From positions 42,887,542 through 42,951,541 of the forward strand of contig CM068583.1 of NCBI GenBank assembly GCA_035048485.1: a stretch of DNA of 64,000 nt, given 5' to 3'. The notes beneath the pieces are model-generated. The model was not told the origin of the DNA and made no database searches. It worked only from the letters and a program-made list of their open reading frames with translations. The DNA comes from Pteria penguin. Its lineage: Eukaryota > Mollusca > Bivalvia > Pterioida > Pteriidae. Made by a program: the position numbers and the translations under genes. Position 1 is the stretch's first letter. Each line of letters opens with the position of its first letter. Below, piece after piece: positions 21,640-33,744 of this stretch.

Positions 21640-22395
21640 TATCATATGGAGTAATAAGAGATTCGTAACGACCGTAGAACTTCCTGGTTGAGCAGCTTAA
21701 CTGAAAGTCGCCTAGCCCTCAGAACAAAGTCATTGTAATTTGAACATGCTCTGGAATAAGGTATTAACTGAGATATGAATACGCCGTATGCGGGCGATGA
21801 TGGAATGTTGCTTCTTATGAATGGAAAGTTTGTGATAGCGAAATTGAAATCGTCACGTTTGTCATAGAGTGAGGTGTTCAATTGACCATTAATGTCGAAA
21901 GACGACATAATATCTAAATACAAAGTAGACTTACTACTTTCTGTGGTTTCTATGACCTCCAGTTCACTTGGATAAATGGTGCTAAGGTAATCCGCGAACG
22001 AAGGATTGTTAATTGAAAGCAAGTCATCTATATATCTGTAAGTAAAATTGAAGCCAAGAGCCAATTGTTTGCAAAGCAAAGACTGAATGAATTCAGCTTC
22101 GTATGAGTAAAGGAATTTGTCCGCCAGAAGCGGAGCACAGTTAGTGCCCATTGGAATGCCGACAATTTGTTGAAAAACCTTTCCGCTGAACTGTCTTTTA
22201 ATTTCTGATGAGGGATCGTTGTGTAAAGAGTCTAAAAGTCAAAAGACTTGATGGAGTGAATTTTAGTAAAACTTTTTGATTTTAGATGTTCTAACAACTC
22301 TTTTGAATTTTTAAGGATCCACATTTGATTAATTCCACTTCCGGAATATACTGTTTCGCAATATCTATGAAGGCCAGATTTAATTTCTGATAAAA
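21640..22395 (-). pseudogene. Penelope-like retroelement reverse transcriptase fragment
   Basis: The minus-strand frame at 21642-22151 (169 codons) has IPMGTNCAPLLADKFLYSYE at its start, FRYIDD-type YRYIDDLLSINN (catalytic Asp pair, about 22010-22045), then YLDIMSSFDINGQL, LYDKRDDFNFAI and AYGVFISQLIPYSRACSNY. Upstream, in shifted frames to about 22393, come [19 protein letters not shown] and TLYTTIPHQKLKDS, the first motif of the same domain. Roughly 60-80 residues between the TLYTTIPH and MGTN motifs are missing by deletion. The motif set fits Penelope-like elements, though I cannot see a GIY-YIG endonuclease. The 5' side is cut by a TA microsatellite at 22403. Confidence 0.75.
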
Positions 22396-22402
22396 TTTTT
22401 GC

Positions 22403-22750
<348 letters not shown>

Positions 22751-22805
22751 TATGTAGCACAAAGACACTACAGTTAACAATGCACCCTATATTTCACTTA
22801 TATTC

Positions 22806-22902
22806 GTTCCCCGACGGGGACTCGAACCCACGATCTATGGTACCGAATCACCTAGCTGCCATGCATCCGACCGTCCGACCGACTGAGCTACCCGAGCTCT
22901 AC
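22806..22902 (-). repeat. tRNA-like segment (probable SINE head)
   Basis: On the minus strand, GGGTAGCTCAGTCGGTCGG (A box, about 22884-22902) and GTGGGTTCGAGTCCCCG (B box, about 22815-22831) are present. The spacing is about 20 bases too long and the T stem has mismatches, so it is not a functional tRNA gene. It is probably the promoter head of a SINE that differs from the TTGA-tailed family. Confidence 0.6.
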
Positions 22903-23018
22903 AAAAATAGAGCTTTAATAGCCAATCATTAGCTAATCGTATGTATGATAACACGGCGGAAAGTGTAGGGATTTACCCGACGTAAACACAGGCGGGTCCT
23001 CTGAAAAAACTGTGTATC

Positions 23019-23407
23019 CAGCGGTTCCAGGATTTCCGAAAAGGGGGGGGGGAGACACCTGTGATAGTCAAGTATTGGCCGAATTACTTAGCCATTTTGG
23101 TGCAAAGTCTGGCGTATTATTCACAAAGAAACTTAAGTCTAAGTGCAAGACTTGTGACCTATAATAACGTGCGTCTTAATTCTAAGAATAAGTCAATAGT
23201 TTCTCTGTAAATAGAGAAACTTTCAACTTATTCTTAGAATTAGGGCAAATGCCATTATAGGTCTGAAGTCTTACACTTAGACTTAAGTTTCTTTGTGAAT
23301 ACATGTACTGGAGTTTTACTGAATTATTTGAGTGTTTTCAATCTATCATCTGTATAACCCTTGCAAATCTGTAGTGAAAAAGGTAGCCCCTTCTAAATCC
23401 GCCACTG
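23019..23407. mobile_element. hAT-like MITE, copy C, with nested hairpin
   Basis: It starts CAGCGGTTCCAGGATTTCCG and ends CTAAATCCGCCACTG. The internal GCCATTTTGGTGCAAAGTCT and GAGTGTTTTCAATCTATCAT match copy A, which lacks the 182-bp hairpin at 23119-23300. The hairpin therefore inserted into an older MITE. Confidence 0.75.
23119..23300. mobile_element. 182-bp foldback insertion
   Basis: The ends ATTCACAAAGAAACTTAAGT and ACTTAAGTTTCTTTGTGAAT are exact complements, and the structure continues inward (GTCTTAATTCTAAGAATAAG against CTTATTCTTAGAATTA) to a short loop near 23207-23213. The arms are about 85 bases with several mismatches. It looks like a complete small foldback MITE. RNA from it would form a long hairpin. 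Confidence 0.8.
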
Positions 23408-23791
23408 TACCGGTATATGATAAGTATTCTGTGGAGTTTTTCAAATCAAGTCAAATCAAATCGTTTTAAGAGTCCTTCCCAATGAAAATTTCATTGTTGG
23501 CTTTGATTTTTTCCCAAAATTTGTCTGAATTCTTTCCAAAAATTGATCTCTTAGATTTATGCAAATATTTAAAGGATAAAAAATTTTCAAATGAAATGGT
23601 ACAGGCACCTTTGAAAAACAAAAGATTGAAAAAAGAAAGAAAGGACAAAAAAAAAAACCCCAACAACTGGTATCTTGCAATCTAATTATGCATTAAACGT
23701 TCATCACAAGGAGAGAGCTTGATTTAAAGTACTTGTATATACCGGTACTTGCTGCTAAATTCTTAACACAATATACTATTTAAACAAAATT

Positions 23792-24151
23792 ATGAGCATA
23801 TACAATGTGTTCATTCGCGAGCAAATAACAAGAAAGAAATTGTCATGTGATTTGAAGAATTTCTGTAGGGCATTCTGTCATGGAGATAATATATATTTTA
23901 TATGTAAGAGAGAAAACAGAATACATCTGACAAAGCTGTATGACAAATCACCAAGGACATGCACACAAAACATGGTAATAGTGGAATATACACGGAAAAA
24001 CGACATTACAAAAATATTCGAATATGCTGCAGTTACGATACCGAGAGGACAAATAATTGTTTATGGAAAACATATCTATTTTGGAAATACATTTATACAA
24101 GGTATAGGTATTCAGCACATAAATAATGGTCGTCAAAAAGAATACCAGTAA
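23792..24151 (+). CDS. Unassigned 119-codon open frame
   Basis: The frame runs from ATG to a stop at 24149-24151. It has a balanced composition (5 Cys, mixed charged and aromatic residues) rather than the low-complexity look of most open frames here. Blocks such as GDNIYFICKRENRIHLTKLY, MVIVEYTRKNDITKIFEY and IIVYGKHIYFGNTFI have a repeated Tyr/Phe-x-Phe beta-strand flavour, like blades of a beta-propeller, but I do not recognise the family. Related pieces occur at 17949-18080, 16640-16700 (inverted) and 52137-52205, which suggests it is part of a repeat family. It could equally be an exon fragment of a host gene carried by a transposon. No splice context was established. Confidence 0.3.
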   Translation: MSIYNVFIREQITRKKLSCDLKNFCRAFCHGDNIYFICKRENRIHLTKLYDKSPRTCTQNMVIVEYTRKNDITKIFEYAAVTIPRGQIIVYGKHIYFGNTFIQGIGIQHINNGRQKEYQ

Positions 24152-24159
24152 CTATTACT

Positions 24160-24830
24160 TTATCGCATCATAACGACTTCAACAAAGTCAATATTTCGAG
24201 ATTTTCATATAAATACGAGCTTGATATGTCGATTTCGAAGAGAAACTGACTTACGAAATATCGAAATGGTATTTTTAAAACAATAACTCGACATAAAATT
24301 CTCGTTAGTAACATGTTTATTGCAACATATCAACAAAAATGATGTCAATAATTCTTTATTTTTATGGAAATGCGACTTTATTACGACGATTTATTTTAAA
24401 ATTGAGATAAAGGAAATCGCATAAATTTATCTTGACTGAAAGAAAATAAATTAAGTCTTTTATAGATGACATGTTGCCCAAAAGAACTCGCTTAAGGACA
24501 GTTTACGGCAACTTTTCGACTTCATTACGTCATCAAGTTTTGTGAATCTCGGCAAGTCAATTTTATTTTTGTCATGATACCTACTTACAACACAACAACA
24601 GCAGGCACCAAGACGTTTCCGTATTTATCTCACAATTACAACTTTAAAAAGTTATCCCTACTTTGAATTTGACCCTCCTAGGCTTTCGTAGACATTAGAT
24701 GACGCAATTACAATTAAAATACGTCGTCGTTCGAAGTGTCAGTTTCCTCAGCATGCTATTTGAAATAGCCATGGTCCAGCTTGCCTCTCCGTAATACTAC
24801 GTTACTAACATTGGAGTACGTAAACATTAG
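24160..24830. other. Unassigned stretch
   Basis: AT-rich. Text at 24656-24695 is the inverted partner of 19168-19215. Nothing else is seen. Confidence 0.5.
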
Positions 24831-24837
24831 ATACTGT

Positions 24838-24940
24838 CTTTTTCTAACTTTAAATTTTTGTTATTTAAAGTGAGCACATGACTATGCTCACTTTAAATAA
24901 CAAAAGTTTAAAGTTATTTAAAAATTACGTTATAGAAAAA
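24838..24940. mobile_element. Palindromic element, copy 1
   Basis: CTTTTTCTAACTTTAAATTT with TTGTTATTTAAAGTGAGCA (24838-24876) pairs with TGCTCACTTTAAATAACAAA with AGTTTAAAGTTA (24885-24916) around the loop CATGACTA. The same palindrome occurs at 46214-46304. The right side has a ~16-base insertion before TATAGAAAAA. Non-coding MITE-like element. Confidence 0.8.
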
Positions 24941-25019
24941 TTATATTGAAAAAGTAAAACTTTTTCCTTCGTGACAATACTGTCCACAAACATTGCACGA
25001 CCTCCTGATTCGGTAGCTT

Positions 25020-25107
25020 GAAACGAGGCACATAAAAGATCCCTTACTGCTTCGGGTGGGTCCGTTTCAAAGGAATATGATAGTATGATTGATTGATTGA
25101 TTGATTG
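25020..25107 (+). mobile_element. SINE fragment, plus strand
   Basis: GGCACATAAAAGATCCCTTA with CTGCTTCGGGTGGGTCCG matches the middle of the 47.5-kb SINE. It is followed early by the TGATTGATTGATTGATTG tail, so the stretch between was lost. Confidence 0.7.
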
Positions 25108-25124
25108 TGTGATTGACTGTGTGA

Positions 25125-25306
25125 TTGATGATTATTGCTTTTTGTCACTCCACATGTATTTCAAGTATATGGTGACGACATTTGCATTATGCATTGCATA
25201 GAAATTTAGATCTTTGCAACGGACCCACCTTAAACAGCGAGAGATCTTTTATATGCCACGTCTTCCGTGACATCAAGGGACATCGGTTTTTACTTATCCG
25301 AGAAAT
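25125..25306 (-). mobile_element. SINE fragment, minus strand
   Basis: The complement carries the 3' half of the TTGA-tailed SINE: TATATGGTGACGACATTTGC, AATTTAGATCTTTGCAACGG with ACCCACC, then GATCTTTTATATGCCACG. It lies tail to tail with the plus-strand fragment just before it. The tRNA head is missing. Confidence 0.75.
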
Positions 25307-25794
25307 AAAGATTCTTAGTATTGTGTCGTATAAATGCACTTTGGCATTTTCAGTGCTCATTAATCTGGGCATAATGTTCTTATACCATGCAATCATATGA
25401 TTAATGTTACGTCTCAACATGGTTGTAAAATTCTGTATTAATTTAGAATCATCTATATGATAAGTAATTTATTTAAATATGGACAGAAAGTAAACCTTTT
25501 TACCAAATTATGAGTTGCTCGACTCAGCAACAACAACAAAACAAAAGTAAAGAAAGTTCATCTCGAAACAAAAAAGTTTCAAGGGAAGATTTTGCAAGTA
25601 AGGTTGGTTTCGTTTAATTCATTTGTATAGCTGTGGCCATCCCTACACAGTGATAATTCATATTCCTCTCATCAATGTACCGCTGAAATATGGTTCCCAC
25701 ATACATCAAGGTGAAGCTTGCAGTGTTGAAATACTTTTTGTTAGATAATCCTTCTCTGCATTTTGGTGCATTCATTGTAGATACATCTAATCAA

Positions 25795-25905
25795 ACAGTA
25801 GACCCTACTCCTCATGGGCATCTGGTTTCATCTCTGATTTATTTTTAGAGGTCCATTGTTGTTCACTTTGGTGCGTCATCATTTATTTCATTTTGTAACT
25901 GCTTA
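25795..25905 (+). repeat. GGGCACCTG-core dispersed repeat, copy 3
   Basis: CAGTAGACCCTACTCCTCAT then GGGCATCTGGTTTCATCTCT and AGAGGTCCATTGTTG resemble the 6.7-kb copy. Confidence 0.5.
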
Positions 25906-25956
25906 TTGTTACCGTTTATGAAATAATTGGAGCAATTTCCTTAAACATCTCTCAAA

Positions 25957-27385
25957 ATGATGACCAATGAAAATATCCAGGAACAAATGTTTAACACCAT
26001 ACAGAGGATAGAATTTGAAATTACTACAAATAGAGATATACAAAGTGCGTATGATAAGTTCGAAAAACTATTAAAAGAGGAAATGAATAACTGTTTATCT
26101 AGAATCACGCTGAACCGAAAGCATACATCTAACCGAACAAGCCGTATTGGAATGAAACATTGCAGGAGCAGTGGATTAGAGTGAAGGTTGTAGAGCGGAT
26201 ATGGTCTAAATTTCGAGGATCGATGATCACTAAAAGACGACTGAAAGAAGAGTTCTGTAAAGAAAGGAATTTGACAAAATAAATCAAAAAATCAAGCGTA
26301 AACACAGAGATGATGAACAAAAGAACTTGGACGACAAACTTAATGGGATAAATAAGCGTGACTTCTGGAAAACAAAAGGACGGATTGGTATGGCCAATGA
26401 GAAAAACAAAGGAATACTGTGTGAAATAATTGACGACAATGGAAACGTAGTGACAGACAAAACAGTCGTGTTGGAGAAATGGAAAATGGAAATGGAAAAA
26501 CTATATAATCCAGATGGAGTCAGGGAGGATAATGAAATCCCAGAATTACAAGAACCTGTGTTTGATACTAGTATTTTAAATGAACAGATCACAATGGAAG
26601 AAGTTTTGAAAGCGGTCAGCCATCTTAAGAATAACCAGGCATCCGGATTTGACGAGATATTGTCAGAGGTTCTTAAAAATGACGCTGTTGTATATATTTT
26701 GTATAAAATTTGTAACGGGTGCTTCGACATTGGGAAGGTTCCAGATCAGTGGTCACTTGGCAATATAAACCCAATCTCTAAATAAGGATCAGACGACGAA
26801 CGTAACCCTTTGGACTACAGAGGGATAACTCTTAGCTCTGTGCCCGCAAAGTATAATGCACAGTACTGAATAATTGGTTGACCGAGTGGCTAGAGGAGCA
26901 CGATGTATTATGCGATGAACAAAACGGTTTTAGACATAATCGAAGCTGCGAAGAACATATTTTATCGCTGTACACTATAAAAAACGAAAGGAAGATCTCG
27001 AGACAATCAACTTATGCGTGTTTTATAGATATGAAAAAAGCATTTGACACAGTGAACCGTGGATTTCTCCTTTACAAATTACAGAGAATCGGAATTCGCG
27101 GGAAATTCATAAAGGCCATTGGATCAATATATGAAAATGTACGATGATCACGTTAGAGTGAACGATGACCATACCCCCTGTTTTGACGTAAATTCCGGTG
27201 TGAAACAAGGGTGTGTGCTTTCGCCGACATTGTCTTCGGTATACATAAATGATCTAGCAGAATAAATTAACAACATTCAGTGCGGAATAACCATCGATGA
27301 TTAATAGTCAGCATCCTTCTATATGCAGATGATATTGTGCCGATTTCGCCCGACAGTGACAGCCTACACAAAATGCTCAATGTCG
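25957..27385 (+). pseudogene. LINE, first part (split by a nested LINE)
   Basis: Broken frames keep reverse transcriptase order: FWKTKGRIGMANEKNKGI (about 26365-26420), EVLKAVSHLKNNQASGFDEI (about 26600-26660), GKVPDQWSLGNINPISK (about 26735-26785), YRGITLSS (about 26818-26840), EQNGFRHNRSCEEHILSL (about 26917-26970), ACFIDMKKAFDTVNRG (about 27018-27063), GVKQGCVLSPTL (about 27199-27234) and LLYADDIVPISPDSD (about 27317-27362). The catalytic Asp pair is intact, but stops or shifts occur near 26785, 26870, 27145, 27265 and 27302. At about 27385 the coding text stops inside the sequence after YADD and resumes at 29519. A LINE of the CR1/Jockey/I assemblage is likely; the clade is not resolved. 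Confidence 0.88.
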
Positions 27386-27395
27386 TAATTAAGTG

Positions 27396-29518
27396 AGTTT
27401 CAAGTTTCAAGTTTTTATTTTTCCTCATTCGTTGTACATAACAACATGGAGAACATATACATAAATAATTTGATCATAATCATCACGCATGCGCAAATTA
27501 TACACATTAATATACATGTACATCACAATATTGAAAATAAATATCGATAATAAATAAATATTATTAGTATATACATTTAACCCGGAGGGTTGACTCTCTC
27601 ATTAACAAGCTGTATATAATATTTACATAATTTTAACAGCAAAGTTTCATTTTTTGTTGCAAATAAATTGTGAAATTTTATAATATTAGGTCTTAGATAA
27701 AACATTTCTGGTATATAATCACGTCTAATATCGTTAAGAGCTGGACATATAAGAACATAATGCATTTCATCACCAATATCAGTATTACAGAAATGACATT
27801 TCCTTTAATCTCTATCTATATTTAGCCATCTTCCAGTTTCTATTGGTAATTGGTTAGTTGTTCTAAACCTGGCTAAAATGCTTTGCTTGTGTGTAGAAAT
27901 ATTAGATGATATATAATTTTGGCATTTAAATATTGAAATAGTAAAAAGTCTATAAATAATACCTTTAGATGATTTATTACATAACGATGACCAATTTTGG
28001 ATAAATTGATCTTTCAACTTGTGCTTTTTATGACATATAATCCAATTACTATTCAAGTTGTTCACATTATGTAAAACATTTGATATACCACAATTGTCTA
28101 ATATTTTCTTAAGATTTAAAAACCATTTAGATTGATATCCATTGTTACACTTATGTACAAATAATTTGTATAACATATAACAATATTTTTCCTTCTTCCC
28201 ATGCATCATTCGACACCAAAAACTGACAATTCTTGATTGTATAAGTAAATACAGCGGTGGCCTACCAAGCTCACCGTATACCATAAAATTTGGAGTTGAT
28301 GATTTAATGTGTAATAATAATTTACAGAATTTCAAATGTATTTTTTCAATAATTTCATTATTGCCAAAACCCCAAATTTCGCAACCATAAAGAAAGACAG
28401 GAACAACAATTTTGTCAAATAAATGCAAACGGTGTTCGATTGAAAGATTTAGATCACGACCTTTGCTTAATATAGAATACATTGCCTCTATTACATACAT
28501 ATTTTTTCATTTCCTTAAAAGAACCTGTTCTTGAAAAAACGACATCCAAGTATTTGAAGTGATTCACAATTTCAACAGGATTTCCATTAAAAGAAAACGT
28601 TTCATTAAGTGGGCGACCTTTAGAGAAAATCATAATTTTAGTTTTATCAACATTTACTTGAAGCTTCCAGGTATTACAATATAATAAAAATGTATCAAGA
28701 TACGTTTGTAATTCATTTTTAGATTCTGCAACAAGCACTGTGTCGACAGCATACAATATAACAAGTATTTTCATGTATAAGTTGAGTTCATTTTCCATTT
28801 CATTAGAAATGTATGGAAGCCCATTGGCGTCATATGAAAAAAGGAATTCTTCTGAATCATTTAGAAAAAGAGCAAAACGGAAAGGTGACAGGTTTTCACC
28901 TTGTCTTACACCAACAGTGCATGGAAAAAAGTTTGAACAAGTATTATTACATCTGACAGGAGATTTGCTTTCATTGTACAAGTTAAAAATAACATTGAAA
29001 CATTTTCCTGAGATACCATACTTTAACATTTTCTTCCACAATCCAACACGCCATACTTTGTCAAATGCCGCTTTAAAATCAATAAAAGCACAATACAATT
29101 TCTTTTTACCCATTTGGTATAAATCTATTAAGCAATGTAAAGTAAATATGTGATCAAGCGTAGAGTATTTTGCCCTAAATCCGGCTTGATTTTCCGATAA
29201 AACTTCATACATATCAGAGAAAGCATGCAAATCTTTTTGAAATAATTGACGTAAAAAGTTTTCCGAGACAACTCAATAAAGTGATGGGTCTGTAATTAGA
29301 AGGGCAAGTATATTATTTTTATAAATTGGTACAATGGTACCTATCAGCCACGCCTCAGGCAAAATACCTGTTTCCAGAACAATGTTAAATAATTTAACTT
29401 ATAGTGGCATCATATAACCAATTGATGACTTAATATACTCATTAACAATGTCGTCTACACCCGCCGACTTGTCATTCTTGAGTAAATAAATACACTTCCT
29501 GATCTCATCCGCAGTTAT
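27396..29518 (-). pseudogene. Second LINE, inserted in opposite orientation
   Basis: Minus strand from 29518: KNDKSAGVDDIVNEYIKSS (about 29410-29490), ETGILPEAWLIGTIVPIYKN (about 29310-29370), then the 258-codon frame 28454-29230 with ENQAGFRAKYSTLDHIFTLH, AFIDFKAAFDKVWR, VRQGENLSPF and LYAVDTVLVAES. A 231-codon frame (27805-28500) continues with FLYGCEIWGFGNNEIIEKIH, and a CHFC..H..C knuckle lies at about 27755-27800. The catalytic YADD is YAVD: one Asp is replaced by Val (codon at about 28742-28744), which would kill the enzyme. The 3' end is AT-rich with ACTTGAAACTTGAAA before 27396. The endonuclease part is absent. Confidence 0.9.
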
Positions 29519-30768
29519 ATATGCATGAGTGGTGTGAGAGATGGAAATTCGCGGTAAACCCTACACAAACAGAAATTATGCACTTCATACCACCTTCATT
29601 TGCGAAATCAAATGCGACATTGACCTTCTCGGAGACGAACATAGAGTTCTGTGACTCTTATAAATATCTTGGCGTATGGTTCGATGAACATCTGACTATG
29701 ACGAGCTCGAGCTCGCGAAATTGGCCAGTAGAGCCCTTGGAGTCTTATTTGGAAAAATGGTTGCAACTGGTGGGCCATCATTCTCTGTGTACACAAAGCT
29801 TTATACGACTATGGTGGAACCTATTTTGTTTTATAGAAGCAGTGTCTGGGGAACTAAACAGTTATTAAACATTGTTATTATATTCCGTGCAAAATAAGGC
29901 GTGTAAATACTTTTTAGCAGTCTGGAAATACACGTCAAACACTGCGACGCGAGGTGACATGGGATGGACTGCGTGTATGACAAAGCAAAGGACAGAATCT
30001 GTTCGGCTATATAGCAAAACCCTACGTGTGAGTGAAGGGAGGGTACAACATAGGATATTTCCTTGGGCGGATAATACAAGGAAAGGATGGAACGCCAAAT
30101 TGCGCAATGTCATAAATTCGGTTAATGCGCTGGGTATTGTCGCCAATTTACAACTTTCTCCAAAACAGGTTATGAAGCAAATGGAATTGTATTTTAAAGT
30201 ACTTGACAATCAAGAGTGGCATCAGGAGTTATTTAATGACAGAAATAACCAGGCTAGATGGAATAAGCTTCGTTCATACCGTTAATATAAATCGAACTGT
30301 AAATTGGAAACATATATTAAGTGCAATGTTCCAAGGTACCAGAGACCCACGTTCGCGTTGGGGCGTTACCTTTGGCCGTGGAAACTGGACGATACTCCAG
30401 ACCGCCAATACCATATGAAAAGAGAACTTGTGTATTTTGTACAAATGATGTAGAAAACGAAAAAAACATTTTTCGATTGACTGCACACTATACAGTGACT
30501 TGACATACGAACTGTTCAATAATACTATTATTATATATAGTATATATAAATAGTACTAAATATTGCGCTTTTAAATTTTAGACCTATATTACAGACACGT
30601 AAAATTTTGTTTTGATTTTTAAGATTTTATGTTTTATCTGTATATAAAAGACAGTGTCTCATAAGTCATCTTTTGGCTGGATGTCTGACCTTTTTAATTA
30701 GAACGTTGTTTTATGGTATAATTGTATATCTTTGTATTGTTGGTCAAACATGTGACACTTAAATAAAA

Positions 30769-30802
<34 letters not shown>
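29519..30802 (+). pseudogene. LINE, second part, with 3' end and ATT tail
   Basis: HEWCERWKFAVNPTQTEIMH (about 29523-29585) follows directly on the part broken at 27385, then SYKYLGVWFDEHLTMT (about 29656-29703). Shifted frames carry the thumb region, and CVFCTNDVENEKNIF (about 30435-30480) is a C-terminal Cys/His knuckle. The 3' region ends with AATAAA at 30763-30768 and an ATT tail (30772-30802), typical of a LINE end. Together with 25957-27385 this is one element of about 2.7 kb after removal of the insert. Confidence 0.85.
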
Positions 30803-30809
30803 TAAATTG

Positions 30810-32960
30810 AAAGAAATTTGAAAAAAAATTGCTACTTTTATAGAATTAAACGCTCCGCTTATGAATGGGTAACTCATACAATAGCTCTGCACACAAGCGT
30901 CATGAAATACCAAGTTAAACATTTCAGTATACCTTGATTTGCATATCTCTCTGTTTAACAGACCACAGATTACTTATTCTACTTTTAAATTAGTTTCAAG
31001 ATTGCTTCATAAATTATAACTATTATAGTAATGTGTTCAAAACCATAGCAGAACACAAGAAGCCTTATTTTTTGTACTTCCCGTCACGTTTGCCGACTTT
31101 GTGATGAAACATTATAAACCCAGTATAGCAACATGTTTCACGTTAAACGAAGGCAAATATAAAAAAGACATTTTACGATGACAAATATTGAAATGTTCCT
31201 ATTATTACAGATATCCTTGAGTCAACGAATAGCTTATCATGTTAAGGATGTGAGAGAGGAAGGTCTAACTAATGATTATCCATAAACAGTTACTAAATGA
31301 ATGACAGAATGTGCAAATTCACAAAGCATGTCTGAGGAAGTGCAGTAAGGTATGTTTCGTATCGATGTGTTAGTTTAAGGCTTCAATGATTTTAGTTTGA
31401 TTTTGTCAAAAGAAATAACACATTTCTTTTATCAATGGATAACATTTAAAAATCATACGAGCAAACACATACACTTGTTATTTTAAGAAATATCAGCTCT
31501 ATTCACACGGCTGCCTTACGTTATTAAATGAGATACACAAAATGAATATCACTATCAGTACACATATTGTCTTGAACTGTTTTCTTTATAACTGCTGCAT
31601 ACTTTGTGTTGCACATCATGGTGTCTAGACGAGTAGCGTTTTTGTTTGGGCCGTTATAGGCGATGATACCCTGTTTTGATTAAAAAAAGATCTAATTGTA
31701 GTACTTACAGAATTAAAACGATCGAGTTTTTGCCTACGGTAAACATGCCAAAATGTATTAAAACTCGTCTTTCGTTCATAAAATTCATTTTTACTAGAAT
31801 CAATGAACAATATATGAAGATCTACGTAATAAAATCTAAATTATTGTTGAAAGGATATGTGCTCCATTGCGCAAGTGGTCAGCTTGTTTCCCAGATGCTC
31901 CAAGCTGTCATGTTTCTTTACTTTGCTAACTGTCGGGAAAAACAATTAGCCCTTCCGCTCAACTGCATATACTGATATATACATGATCTGCTTTCAATTA
32001 ATAACCTTACATTCGCAGATTAACTTAGCATTATATATCCAAGTGACCTGAAAGTAAAAAATAAAAACCCCAGATAACAAAACTTCCACTACGTATCTAG
32101 ATATCATGATATTTTACGTCATTTATGGTTACATGAGAATCTCGTTCTGTGTCGAACGTGACGATTACAATTCAGTCACCATAAATTTTCTATTTATGGG
32201 TAGCAAAATCCAATTATCGTTTACTAATTATATGGCGGATTAATATCTCAGTTTAACAATGACTTAGTTCGAATAGCAAACCGACCTCTTGTTTATTTAC
32301 TCATTCAGAATAACACATGACAATTTTGGTTGAAACCATTTTGAACACGGAAGTTGACACCTTCGGTATATAGAATTTACCCGATTTAACGATTTTTACT
32401 GGATGTAAGAGAATGCATTTGCTAGCACGCATGAGATACTTCGTCTCCCTTGGCACGTAATCATACTCCATTTTGGTGTTCGGTTGATATATGGTTCTGA
32501 CATAAATATTATTTGGTATGTCTTCTCTTCTCTTTTCTTTCCCTTCATGACTTTTGGTCTACATGGTTTTAGCGATCATCTTATCAGTTTTACATCATTC
32601 GACATCTTGCTGAAACCATCATGAATGTCAGAAACATACAAACGAAACCGGTATTTCAACCCTGCAGACACGAGATGAGTGTAGAATGACACCGTATAGA
32701 AAGTGTCTGAGTCTCACAAAACCAAAGTACAGGCATTAAATTCACAATCCTGTACTGAAATGTTTCAGGGCTCTTTTCTTAGAAGAATTAATGCTTATAT
32801 TTACGATAAACATTTAATTTTATACTGCGCGAAACATGTAGTAAATTTTAATATCAATGCGCATTTTCAAGGCCAGCAGTCTACATACAACTAGAAATGG
32901 AAAAGCGCAGAAAACATTTTAAGATCATATGGTAACAAATTTGGCCAGGCTGCGAGTCAA
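30810..32960. other. Unassigned stretch, 2.1 kb
   Basis: AT-rich, apparently single-copy in this window. Short frames (31676-31975, 32703-32894) show no recognised motif. Nothing else is seen. Confidence 0.5.
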
Positions 32961-32970
32961 CGTCGGTCTG

Positions 32971-33134
32971 AGTGGCGGATCCATGATCTCCAAAAAAGGG
33001 AGGGGGGACACATGGGTATTAGCCAAACTATGCAGCCATTTTTGGTGCCAAATCTGAATTTTTTACTTATAAATATGTGGTGAAAGGGGAGGGGCGGAAC
33101 CCCCCCCCCCGGCCCCCCTCTAAATCCGTCACTG
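32971..33134. mobile_element. hAT-like MITE, copy D
   Basis: Starts AGTGGCGGATCCATGATCTC, ends CTAAATCCGTCACTG. Shares TATTAGCCAAACTATGCAGC and TTTGGTGCCAAATCTGAA with the other copies. C and G runs near 33096-33116 are likely error-prone. Confidence 0.75.
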
Positions 33135-33680
33135 ATTTTAAATGTGCATTGAGTCTTGACGTAAGCAACTTTAGCATGCAGGAATTATGTAATGGCAACC
33201 TATATTTTTGGGTGCAGTGAAATCCTCTCAATGTTTCACAGTCTGGCAGTTTCCTCTGAGGAAACACGTGAACATAAAATGCATTTAAAGTGAATTTTGC
33301 ATATTATTATTTTATGGCATAATTATGTTGTATGCCATTTTGTACATACAAATAGGTTAGAAATAAATCGCCACATGAATTTGAAAGTGCCTTCTGATAA
33401 AGTGAGGATGACAGCATTGTAAGTACAGCTGTGATAATTAAGCGTAGAAATAGCTGTATTGGCATCTGGATAGCCCCATACTATATAGGTAACACATAAC
33501 ATTTTCGAAATATTTTCATTTGGTTATAATATATTTTTTTCATAATATTTCTTTGAAATGTTTTTAAAATGTTTTTATTACATTGGTGAAATGTTTTTAA
33601 CATGTTTTCAGAACATTTTATTGCAATATTTCATTTGTTGAATTGTAATTATTTTGTAAAATGATTTTAAAACATCTCAA

Positions 33681-33744
33681 AAACGTTATATCATATCGAG
33701 TTTCAAATGTTTTAACATTTGAAACTCGATGTGATATAACGTTT
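33681..33744. repeat. Near-perfect 29-bp hairpin
   Basis: Left arm 33681-33709 (AAACGTTATATCATATCGAG with TTTCAAATG) pairs with 33716-33744, one mismatch, loop TTTTAA. It sits in AT-rich sequence full of AACATTTTAAAATGTT-type pieces. Confidence 0.9.

Noticed and set aside
28740..29153. A 137-codon plus-strand frame
   Set aside because: Antisense shadow of the nested LINE reverse transcriptase.
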